DNA of 64,000 nt from Epiperipatus broadwayi (Eukaryota; Onychophora; Udeonychophora; Euonychophora; Peripatidae), in contig JAQFVV010012422.1 of the NCBI GenBank assembly GCA_028023455.1, positions 8,840,337 to 8,904,336 of the forward strand. Direction: 5' to 3'. Positions within the stretch are counted from its first letter, which is position 1; every line of letters begins with the position of its first letter. Positions 1-12,100 of the stretch are shown here, in pieces. The position numbers and the translations under genes were made by a program. The notes beneath the pieces are model-generated. The model worked only from the letters and a program-made list of their open reading frames with translations. It was not told the origin of the DNA and did not search any database.

Positions 1-100
1 ATATTATGCAAAGCTTGTTAAGAGATTATTTGTGAGCTCTTTATATAACATAAATAATGATGTATGGAATATATATAAGTTTTCAGATTCATATTTGCAC

Positions 101-287
101 ATTGATATTAACCAAAGAATTAATCACTAGAGAAAGTATAACATTGCTGTATCCATTATTCATTATACACATAAATAAGTAAATATTGTACGGAACACCA
201 AATAAATTCTGGGATCGATAATTAGGCATTGATATTAACCAAATATTTAATCATGAGAGAGAGTATAACATTATTGTATTAGAAATG
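101..287 (+). repeat. Diverged tandem repeat, about 127-bp period
   Basis: A segment beginning ATTGATATTAACCAAA occurs at 101 and again at 228. Each copy is followed by a similar 'TAATCA...GAGTATAACATT' stretch. It has no coding content. The rest of 1-960 shows nothing but AT-rich intronic sequence. Confidence 0.5.
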
Positions 288-989
288 ACTCAGTTTCAGC
301 TTTTAATGTAGGAACCTTTAACTTCTAATCCACACCATTCTGCACTAAATAATATGACATAAGTTAAGGATTGGTAAAAACACATTTTAATATTGCTATT
401 TTTACCAAAAGCATTTCATTCTAGTTTAATCCTCCAACTAATTTCAATCTATGGTAATATTTTCTTTGAGGTATTTATAATTATAAATTACTATTAATTA
501 TTTGCTATTATTTTTTCTTTCTTTTAATTAAATTAAAGTGCCTTTTATTATTTATTTAGTCATTTTAGTATTTGTCTTTAGTACTTTTACCTGATAACTC
601 TTGTAAAATTTCATATAGCTCAAGCATCACTTGCTAAAATGATTATATTTACAATATCTAATTTACTGGTGAACAACCTGTGAGTCACAGAATTTTTAAG
701 AAATTCTTTTACGTTTTGGATAATGACAAATTCTTTTTTTTTATAAGAATTTAATTTTTAAAGATAGATAAAAATCAATTTGTTTTATATATATCATATT
801 TTTTTTTTAAGTATATAATTTGTTTCAAAAATTTCCTTTCAAATTGTATGTGCTTAATAGTAAAATATTGGGAAATATAAATTTGTATATTAATTAAAAC
901 TATTATTGTTTTATTATGAATATCCATATATTCTCATAGGTATGGAACAAACAAATAATGGATTATGCCAAATTTTTATCAGAGGATTG

Positions 990-1200
990 AAAGTCTAAAA
1001 ATGTTGCACACCACCAATCTAGATAACTATCACCCATGCAATTTATCAGCAGTGTTGCACTTTGATAAATATTTTTCAAAATTTACTAAAATGCTAGATC
1101 TATATCTTGATATTCAATAATTTTAATCATTACTGAAATGTTCAAATGACCTTTCATAAACTTTAAATCCAATGCAAACTGGCAACCTCTACTAAGTCTT
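990..1200 (-). mobile_element. Short decayed RTE-type LINE fragment
   Basis: On the minus strand this stretch resembles the reverse-transcriptase segment at 2540-2690: the equivalents of LPLWFGF-DYEKA-DSI and QDID can be followed through stops. It appears to be a second, more decayed piece of the same family next to the longer copy. The similarity was seen by eye. Confidence 0.4.
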
Positions 1201-1689
1201 GTTTATATCTTTTTTTTAATTCTTTGATATAATCAACAATAATATCACTTCTTTTAAAGTTAACTTATTTCTTTAGTTAGCTTAATTAAGTTCATTGTTC
1301 TTTGTAGACAACTTGAAACGATCTTAGTAACTATCTTATGTATATATATAATAAAAAAGTTGATGAGTCTGTAATTTGTAATATATTTTCACTTATCTTA
1401 AATATTACTATCAATTGCATGCTTCCAAACATCTAATCTGGTATCCATATTTAAACATTTGGTGTGTATATAGCTTAACTCACAATTTTTCTTATTGTTT
1501 TTTTAAAAATATTTATTCCATCATTTTCTGGAGCTTTTTATTCTTCATAGATTTCTCAATATTTAAATATTTGATATTTCAAAAGATGTCAAAATTGTAG
1601 CAGCTACTTGGGGTTTTTATCATTATCATATATCATCATTTTCAGTCATTAGCAATCCACTCTCTCTAGTTTCAATCCATCTCTGATCT

Positions 1690-4340
1690 CTAGCCACTCT
1701 TCTTCACATGATCCTTGTACACTTCCTTATTTCGTCCATCTATCTCACATATGGTCTCTTTTTAGGTCTTTCACAATCTCTTGAAATCCAGGTTAAGATT
1801 TCAACTATCCATCTTGTGTCATCTCTTCTAGCACTATGTTCTGTCCTATTCCAATTCAGCTCTTTAATTCTTTCAATGATGTCAGTAATACTTGTTTGTT
1901 TTCTTACCCATATATTTTGTTTTCGATTTCTTCTTGTTACTCCTAACATGCATTGCTTCATACTTCTGAGTAGTCTGAAGTTTCTGTACTGCTCTCCTGT
2001 TAACTGTCCAAGTCTCGGACCATTTAAGTAAGAACTGGTAAAACACAGGTATATTCCCTTTTAATATGAAGTTATTTCTATCAAAAGCACTCCAACCAAG
2101 TTTAATTCGTTATGTTTCCATCTGTAGTAATAACCTAACCAAGATATTTGTAGTTATTAATTTCTTCTAACTCATCATTATCAATCTTTAGTTTCATCTT
2201 GTGAGAAAATCCATTGAACATTACTTTAGTCTTTTAAATGTTTACCTTTAGTCCTACTTTCTTACTTTCATCTGCAACATTTCCTGAAACTCGGAAGCAT
2301 TATTTACAAAATCAACTACATCATTTGCAAAATCTAGATGACTTAAATAATTTCCATTTACTTTTATTTCTTTAACTTCTCATTTTAATCCACAAATACA
2401 TCTTGGAGTTCTGATATAAAAATTTTTGGAGATATGGAGTCACTCTGTCATTTATCCACCTTACTGTAAATCTTCTTAGTATCATTAAGTAATCTAATTG
2501 TTGCTGTTGCATTTTTATAAATATTCTTCGAACATGACAATATCCTGGATCTATATCTTGATGATCCAATGCTTTAATCACTGAAGAAATATTTATAGAA
2601 TCAACTGCCTTTTCATAATCTACAAATCCAAACCATAATGGCAATTCATATTTATTGGTCCTTTCTATAACTTCTTTCAATATTTGGAAAACCATTTTTA
2701 AATCCAGCTTGTTCTTTTGATTGGTTGAAATCCAAAGTTTCCTATAGACGAGTTGTAATTATTTTGGTAAAAATTTTGTATAAAACTGATGAAAGTCTAA
2801 TAAATCTGCTTTATCACCTTTTTTAAATATTAATTCTGCATTTTTTCAATCATCTGGTATATCTTTATCATTTAGACATTTTTTTTAACCTACTCTTAAG
2901 ATATCAATTATAATTCCATCATTTTTTTCTTCTTCATAAATTTGAGTCTTACTTTTTATTTAATATCCTAAGCAATTCATAAGATATATTAGTTGTAGGA
3001 GGTATTGTTCATTGTTCTTTATTACTATAGAATTCTTGATAGAACTCTTCTACACATTTTATGAAGTCATCTGTCTTTTTAGTAATAGTTCCATCTTTTT
3101 TTCTTTTTGCACAAATAAGTTTACTACCAATACCAAAATGTTATTTTACATTCTTGAGACTCTTATTCTCTTCTATAGCGTTCCTTGCTAGTTCATAATT
3201 ATATTTTCTTATATCGCTATCAACTTTTTTTCACACCATTTTACAAAATTCTAGATATTCAATCCTCTCCATTGCATCATTTTTATATATTTTCATAAAT
3301 TCTCTAGTCTCAGTAGAAATTTTACTGGTCAATTACTGCTTTTTTGTTTCAGCTATCTTTGTTGCAGTTTTTAAAAGTGTATGTTATTTTTGCATTGATT
3401 CCATTCAAATCTGAATCGTTCAAAATCTGTTAATATTTGGAAACGATTTAATTTAAATTCATTAGAATGTTTCTGATGATTAGGAATATCAACTGTAAAT
3501 ATTTTTTTTAAAAATAATTTTTGTCTCTAGTTTTGTGTTAACATGTATCTTACATCTCACTAATCGATGATCACTTCCTGTTCTGAATTTATTAAGAACA
3601 TTACAATCTTGAAATATGTATTTTCTGTTAGTTAATATATAATCCATTTCTACTGAACCGTCATTTGTATGCTTCCATGGCCATTTCTGTTTAACATTTT
3701 CCTAAAAAAAAAAATTTATGATATAAAGTTTTTTCTTTTTTTTTTACAAACTGCACAAATCTATGTCCTCTCTCATTTCTATCACTATAACCAAATTTAT
3801 TTACAGCACTTTCATTTTTCAATTGTTTACCAATTCTAGCATTAAAGTCTCCCATAACAATTTTAAAATGTTTGGTCTGATCAAAAGCATTTTATACATC
3901 CATATAAAAATCCCCTACTACTTCATCGCTATGAGAACTTGTTGGGGCATAAACCTGAATTATCTGCACTTGGTATCTGTTATTAAATTGAATAACTAAT
4001 CTTGCCAGTCTATTCGATAAACTTATCAAGGTCCACACTGTTCTTCCATTTTTTATTTATAATGAATTCTGCTCCATTTGTACTTCCACAATTTATGTCT
4101 TTGTAGTACAATATCCACTTATTAAATCAATTATCTCTTCACCTTTTTTTCTAACTTCACAAAGTCCAATAATGTCCCATTTAATATGAGATAGTTCTTG
4201 CAATTTTCCTTCACTTGAAAGTGATCTGCTGTTGTAAGTACCTAAATAAAAGACTGTCATCAAATGGCAGCCTGGGTTCGCAATCAGAGGATTCTTAGTA
4301 CCATCTGCCTTCGGCCAATAATTGCTGCCAAATTTACACC
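1690..4340 (-). pseudogene. RTE-type non-LTR retrotransposon, broken, minus strand
   Basis: Reading the minus strand from about 4340, the AP endonuclease comes first: GTYNSRSL and WDIIGLCEVRKKGEE (about 4260-4115), a IQVYAPTSS motif near 3960, GDFNARIG near 3840, then MDYILTNRKY and TGSDHRLVR (about 3660-3560). The reverse transcriptase follows, with LPLWFGFVDYEKAVDS near 2640-2590 and HLDFANDVV near 2340-2310. The family C-terminal region, with TDIIERIKELNWNRTEHSAR, lies at 1740-1961. This order is that of RTE elements, the type often annotated as 'craniofacial development protein 2-like' endonuclease-RT. The copy is dead: it has stops and frameshifts, and the catalytic F-A-D-D box reads FAND. 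A TCATCA-rich stretch near 1620-1640 may be the 3' tail (TGATGA on the element strand). Confidence 0.85.
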
Positions 4341-6046
4341 TTCCTGGGAATAATGGCCACGATTTATTTGTATCTTATCATGATTGTAAATATCTATTAA
4401 AAAAATTTTTTTTCATTCATACATTCACTCTGCCTTCAAGAAAACTCAACTGATATTTCAGTCAAGAGCTGTCAGCCAATTAAAAAGAAATACCATGGTA
4501 TTTCTAGATCTTAAACTCTGGTAAAAAAACCAATAAACACAACATGCTGACTAATGCGTGTTGGTGACCAACCCATCCATGTTTGGATCAGCTGCACCGA
4601 CAAGAATATATGGAGTGGACATTAGGAAATTTGTCCAGCTTGGTTCCTTTAAGGCCTTCAAGAACAATTCTTCACACACTTCATGATGGCATCTCCCGTT
4701 TTTGAAATAGTGTTAGCCTTTTTTATTACTGAAACAATTTCCAATATCCAGTTGTTTTATATTTTTGAGATTTATTTTTTTCTGCATTTTTCCTTATCAT
4801 TTTATATGTATATTTTTTTATGATATAATTATTTTCGTACATTTACAGAATACCTGATATTCTTTTTTTTTTTAAAAGGCTCAAGTTAAAATAATTCCAC
4901 ATTCATTTTTTTTGTTGTCTTGGTGAAAATTTCTCAATGAATTATTGTTTTTTTTTTACTCTGGCAATATGTGTTATAATTCTTAATAGAGTATCAGTTA
5001 TTTTATTTTTATTAATTTTATTCAAGTCTGATTCATATGCAAAATATCTATAATACTTTAAAATGATTTTCAAGTTCTACTATAAATTTATTAAATATTT
5101 CAGAATATTAGGGATTTCAACTATTGATTTTATCTTTCTTATCTCTAGTTGTGCATTGTCACATCTTAATATCTTATTAATTGATAATCACTTTGTGTAT
5201 TGAGTCTATTACAGGGTTAGGCAAGTTTTTTGACGAGTAATAAAGAGATATTTTTGAATGATCAAGAGTCACATTAGTCATTTTTAAAACTAATTTTGAC
5301 AGGAGAGATCCATGCTGTCAAATGTTAAAACACTTTTACTAATCAAATATAATAATAAGATCTATGTTAATAATACTTTTGACCGGTACTAGTAAAAATG
5401 TAAACTTTCAATATATTTTTTATTTATTTTTAAAGCATTTACTCAATAAAATATTCTAATATTAGCACATATATTATTATACTACTATTGATTATTAATA
5501 TAGAACTTTAAGAAAAATGGCAATGAAAATCAATTTTTTTTTTGTCTCCAGAATAACAGTTCAGTCACTATTGAATCTTGAAATATATATTTTCTGTTAA
5601 CCAAAATTTAATCCTTTTTTTTTCTGTTATTTCATTCAGCAATTTCTATATCATTTTTTTTTTCTCAAAAAGAAAAAAAAGAAGTAAAATTGATTATATA
5701 CAGATTTTCTGTAAATCCATTTCTTTTACGTGTATGGATATTTTTTTGGATTGCCAAATTCTTTACATATGCAAACATATATATATAAAGTTCATTTTTG
5801 AACGAAAATCGATTAGATATTAATAAATTTATTATTTATATATTTTAAGTATTTAGTTGTCTATAAATTGAATATATTTCATATATATATACACCATTGC
5901 TTATATATATATATATAAATAAGTTATGGTAATAATAAAAAAAATATCAAAAGTAGAATTAGTAATAGTAATATTAATTTTATTAATTGATTATTGATAT
6001 AGTTAGTGGTTCACATAGAGTAATAATGAATTTTATTTGATTTTAG

Positions 6047-6179
6047 TCTATCAAGTCATCTGAAATTTCCTTGATTGTAATCGCTAATCTCGTGTTGAAT
6101 CCTGCTCAAAATGTGTACTTGTTATTATATGCAACCATAAAGTATAAAGTTCAGGTTATTAAACAGGGAAAAGCTTACG
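6047..6179 (+). CDS. NUP210: NUP210 exon A (first exon in the window)
   Basis: The acceptor is TTTTAG just before 6047 and the donor is GTAAGT at 6180. The exon is read in frame from 6047 and ends in phase 1. It encodes about 44 residues including VIANLVLNPAQNVYLL and YKVQVIKQGKAY. These match the vertebrate NUP210 stretch with VVANLLLNPAQDVY and IRYKVLKIRQGK. The preceding exon was not found in 1-6046, so the intron upstream must be longer than 6 kb. The upstream phase cannot be tested, but the frame at the acceptor is open. Confidence 0.88.
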
Positions 6180-9100
6180 GTAAGTTTAATAATACTAACT
6201 TTCATATAATTTTTTTTTTAAAATGTAAAATTAAAATGAATTATATATTATCATTTTTATCTTAGTATGAGGCTGCATTAGATTCTGTCAAACTACAGAA
6301 TTTTTAAATATCGCCTTGTTAGACCCAAATTCTGGCCTCAAAGTTAGTTGCTCTTTATTTATTTTGTAAAAAGCAATATTCTTATGCACTTAGCAAAATG
6401 TCTCGCATGATTGTTCTTGCAAACAGTTTAATTAATACTTTCTACAATTTTATTTACAAAAGTGATTTTTTTGCTATAAAAGCAAAAATTTAAGTAATTT
6501 TTAAATTGTTGTATATTTTATTTTTTATGATTCATGGTGACAGTTTCAGAAGAAATATTTCTTATAAGCACAAGGGTAAAAGAAGGGGAAATACTTTGCT
6601 AAAAATAAGTGTGCTTTATGCAAGAAAAAGTACACAGCAAAAATGTTATTTTTAGTTCCAGTTCATATTCATTTTGGGAAATACATCATAGCCGCTAAAG
6701 TAGCGGCTATGATGTATTTCCCAACATGAATATGAACTGGAACTAAAAATAAAAGTACCCCCCCCCCCCCCCACAAAGAAACTAGAAATGAATTCATTTG
6801 TGAATACAACATTATGTTATTGTATAACTGCATCATATTTTTTATTGTGATATTTACAACTATTTTTAATATGTAGATTTATTAATGAACTTTTATAATT
6901 GTATAGTTTTTATTGAAAACAGAGCATAATATGAGTCATTTTTATTACAATAGATAATTTCCAAAAGGATTGACATTTTGGAAAATAAACGTATTCAGTG
7001 TACCATAGGATAGAATGTAAAAAAAAAACCTCTCCATACAGTAGTGCCACTCAGTGCCAACCAGAGTTATCAATGGATGCCAGAAGGATTGTGCGTAAAA
7101 TCCCTATCTAGTGCCTACTCATCCAGCATCTCCAGACTAGTTTCTGGCTTGTGGCCTTCGTCACTGAGGAGCTTCGGATCTGAGAGCACTGCTTCTAGAT
7201 CTTAGGATCTAATGCAACCCTCCAGCAGCCATCTTTTATCTCTACTTAACTACAAAACTATGAGAATAAAATTTTAAAACAAAATAATATTTTCAATTTA
7301 AGCTCAATAGTTTATATAGTCATATGGGTCTGAACTCAGTTCAGCACCCATCCATTTTGGGGACTTTGGCTCTTTATCAACCGTAGCCACCACTATCCTA
7401 TTAGGCAGGATTGGTGTTAAACCACTAAACATCACATGATCACTATTTTTGTGCTAGCACCTTACTGTTATTAAAACAGACAAAACTCTCCATACAGTAG
7501 TGCCACTCAGTGCAGAGTAATCAATGGATGCCAGAAGGCTTGTGCATAAAATCCCTATCTAATGCCTACTCATCCAACACCCCCAGACTAGTTTCTGGCT
7601 TGTGGCCTTCGTCAGTGAGGAGCTTTGGGTCTGAGAGCACTGCATCTAGATCTTACTGATGAAGGCCACGTCAGAAACTAGTCTGTGGATGTTGGATGAG
7701 TAGGAACTAGATAGGGATTTTATGCACAACCCTTCTTGCATCTATTGATTACTTTGGTTGGCACTGAGTGGCATTACTGTATGGAGAGTTTTGCATGTTT
7801 TAATAGCAGTAATGTGCTAGCATAAGAAATAGTGATCATGTGATGTTTATTGGTTTCCTATCTAGTGCCTACTCATCCAATATCCCCAGACTAGTTTCTG
7901 GCTTGTGGCCTTCGCTAGTGAGGAGCTTTGGATCTGAGAGCACTGCATCTAGATCATAGGATCTAATGCAACCCTCCAGCAGCCACCTTTTATCTCTACT
8001 TAACTACAAAACTATGAGAAAAAAATTGAAAACACAATAATATTTTCAATCTAAGCTCAATAGCTTATATAGTCATATGGGTCTGAACTCAGATCAGCAT
8101 CCGTACATTTTGCTGTCTTTGGCTCTTTAACAACCATAGCCACCACTATCCTATTAGGCAGGATTGGTGTTAAACCAATAAACATCACATGTTGGTGCAT
8201 ATACTAACCTGTTTGCTGTGATATTACTAACAGTTGAATGCATTTGGAATATTTAACTAAAAATTAAACTTTTCTAAAGACATTCAACACACATATTAGA
8301 TGATGGAAATAGTCCAATATAAAAATACAGATAAAAATCTGCCTAAATTTTTTTTTTTTTAGTCCAAGTCAATATACAACTACTCTTTAGTGATAAATCA
8401 CTTTAGATAACATTATAAAAAGATGAATTTGATTACTTTGTTAATAGACCATTGATTCACTGTTATTAGTTTTTACTTTTTTTTTTAGAGCCTTAATATT
8501 TTTTTTAATTCTTCAGCTCTTCATAAGACCAAGTCATTTTTTTTATAAGAGGCTAGTTTTAGAATCTACAAAATTTGATTGATTTAAAGCAGAGATGGGG
8601 GGTCTCCAACCTGTGAGCCCATTTCCACCCTCAAAAGCTCTCCATTTAGACTCTGATATTTTCAGAAATATATGTCTCTGTGTGTGACTTCTATTTAAAC
8701 GTGAGCATAGTGAAATATTGAATTTAAGAGTTAAATAAAATAAAATATTTATTTTCTCAATTACATCTTTTTTCTCTCTCCAACCTTTATAATAGTTCTA
8801 GTTCATTCTATCAGAGGTGCAATATCGTGTGGTCTATCTGACTAGGATTTAATCTACGCTGCCAAAGGCATTTTTTAATTTTTATAGTGAGTTTCGCAGT
8901 TGCAATATGACTATCAAAGATAAAACATGAATTTTAAATTGTTTTATAATTATTATTTTGCATTTAATTTTTGTTTTATGGATGGTTAAAATGTAGTAAG
9001 ATAAGAAAAATTGACACAAAATTGCACATTTTAAAAGAAATGGAGTACCCCTCCCCCCTATCTTTTTTAAAAAAATTTATGTAAAGAAATAAATTGATGT

Positions 9101-12100
9101 GCCTGATTTATTTGGAAAGTATATTAGTTTAAAAAAAACACAATATTAAGAGGCATTATTTATTATAACATTTTAATTACAGCAAATTTGTTAGGGAAGA
9201 AAGAAATATTAATATAGCAAACTTGAAAAGAAGCTTCAAGTGGCTGACATGTTTCATAAAAAGTACAAAGAAATCAGAAAATTGTGTGAAATCACAAATT
9301 GTACAGTTTATGATTTTGTTTTTCCCATACTATGTAAGAATTAAAGTACTTTAATGATGCCATTAGTAATATCTTCTAGATTCGAATTTCTACCATTCTT
9401 TTCATAAATGATTGTAAAGTTGTGTTGGAAAAAATATATTTTGTCAATGTTATTTTTACATTATTTGAAACAGTCTTTTAATTCTATTTAATTTTTATTT
9501 ATTTTAGATATTCCGATGCCATCAAGTCAGTATCTTCTAGAATTGACAAATCCAAAAATCTGCAGCCTTGATGAAAATACATCTATTGTAACTTGTACCA
9601 AGCATGGTCAGACCGATCTTGTTTTGAAAGATAGAAGTATCTTTTTGAAAATAATATATATATATTAGTTGTCGAAAAAATAATGTATAATACAAATGAA
9701 CAGGTTCACTTATAAATAATAATGTTTTAGTTAGTAGGTGTTTGAAACTTATTTACAGTAGATAAGCATACTATCTTGAGATACTAATTTAAATTATGAA
9801 TCCATAAACCATGGCAAACAAACCATTAAAGATGATAATGGGTTATCATTTAGCTATAATACTCTATTTCTTATTTAATCCTGCCATTTTTTCTCATTTC
9901 AAATATTAATAGAAAATAATTGGTTATATACGAAGATGAATGAGAGCGAAATTAAATGTTTTGCATTAGCTAATCATAGTTTAGCAATCAGAAATTAATT
10001 TATTTATAAATGCGTGTGTATTAATTAACAATGGAGATGGGATCAAGGTATTGGGAAAACTTTGGATAACGAGGCAAGAAATGGATAATATATTAGAAAA
10101 ATAAATTACAAATAATGAAATGATGAAAAGAATAAGTGGGAAAAGCTCTATTTCTGAGAAAAAAAGATGAAGAGACTTAGATATATATTAGAAATGGGAA
10201 TGATGATTTTAGAAATAAATAAAAGATGTGTAACAAAAAGTTATTGAAAGAAAACTTTGGTGATTTAAAAAAAAGGTTACACTGGTTTGAAGAGGAAAAT
10301 AGAGAAAGTAAGCAGAAGAGACGAAAATAGTGTGGAAAGATATTTGGAATCTCATAGGGCAGGATATTTATGATGATCAGGTCATGGTCATTATTATTGT
10401 CTAATTGATTTTTTTAATGTTTCAGTTTATCCAATGAACTTTTTAATTTTGCTCATAAGCATAAATATAATTAAAAGATATAGTGTTGAAATAAATTTGA
10501 CAATTGTAGTTCAGATAGATTTCATGATTAATTATTATGATAGTGAAGAAAAAATAGTGTTACTTAGGATTTAGCAACATTTTATTGATGTCAGTCTTTT
10601 TATTGCATGAAAGAATTTAAATTATTTGACTTTTTCTTGTAAATATTGAATATTCTCAAGAGTGAATGATAAATCAAAAATTAAATAAATCCAATAAATC
10701 TTGTTGTCATAATTTGATATTTTGATTGATTGATTGTTGTTCTGCTATGTTCAGAATAAGATGACAGATTTTTTTAAACCTGTTGTTAATAGAACAATTT
10801 TTTAAATTTTAGAAAGAATAACCTTGCATCCAAAAATTTATAGATAAGTATATAGTATATTTCAGTTGTCTTTCGGTGCAGCATTTTTTAAATTTTTTTA
10901 TTATGATATCATTTACCTAAAAGTTTTTTCTACCACTCAAGATTTCAAATGACGTTAGAAAAGTTATTGTTATCAATTACTTAAGTATCATTCATAATAA
11001 ATTCACAGTTATTATAAGGGTACAATATCTAATTATTATTATAGTAGGCACAGTAAATCTTTGTCATTTTCAAAGTCGTCTATTGTAAGTTTAGTAATCA
11101 TTGGGTATCAGATGGCACTATTATATCTATACAGCCAGGTTGTTTTGTTACTTCACCAAAAAAAATCCAATAGACAAAAACTCGCTGAGGATTAGACATT
11201 GCATTGTTATTTTATTTGTTATTTTGTTACTTCACCAAAAAAAATCCAATAGACAAAAACTCGCTGAGGATTAGACATTGCATTGTTATTTTATTTGTTA
11301 TTGTGTGAGTACTCAAACATACAATGGAGTAATAGTGAATTACTGTTCCTATCGCAGAATCTGAAAGCAAGTAGAAAAAAATCATGTTTCTTTATCTAGT
11401 CTTTATTATTATTATAAAATAACTATTATCTTGATTAAGTAGAATTATCACGAAGCATTAATCAGGAATAAGTCAAGGTGTATTTTAAAGTTTGTGACAG
11501 AATAAGGTTCTGAGAAATATATATTCTGTTTTACATTATGTAATTTATAGTTATAGAGCATTTGTAAATTAGAAAACATTCCAACACCCATTGTAATAGG
11601 ACCAACTGAATTTACTAAAATAGCTTCCTGATAAAGAGTATTTTTAAGAGGCATATATATTTAAATTTTCACAATCCTTAAGTGCTAATGATTTGATATT
11701 AATCTATAAATCATCATTATAAGAATCATAGATAGGGACTAAAAATTGTAATGCACAATAACAGATATACAAATAGAGAAAATTTTTTTTATTTATTTAT
11801 TCTAAAGTAGATCCATAATTTGAAGTGAAAGGCCATGATATCATTATTTATACTTTTTCTTATGCAGCTAAATATATGATTCACTGTGGAATGAGAATTC
11901 CTGAACAGAAATAATTCCAGGAATACTTCCTAAACATTTTATCTAGATTATGATGTCCTGTTTTAAATAAATGTCATCGTTAAAATAAAAACAGTACTAG
12001 CCACTTTCCATATAGTTGATTACAATGAATTGTTTTATTTTTTGCCTCATATAAAATATCCTTAACAACATTTAGATATAAAACTGAAAGAGAATTATCG

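Noticed and set aside
6180-6265. Read-through of the exon A frame past the donor
   Set aside because: GTAAGT at 6180 and loss of NUP210 similarity show that the following codons are intron.
8590-9060. Possible hAT element starting GGGGGGTCTCCAACC
   Set aside because: The expected mirrored right end with an 8-bp duplication was not found. The CCCCTCCCCCC stretch near 9050 does not match.
10040-10340. Possible LINE C-terminal region on the + strand
   Set aside because: A LHWFEEENRESKQ-like reading recalls the end of some LINE ORFs, but stops are dense and no RT motif is nearby.
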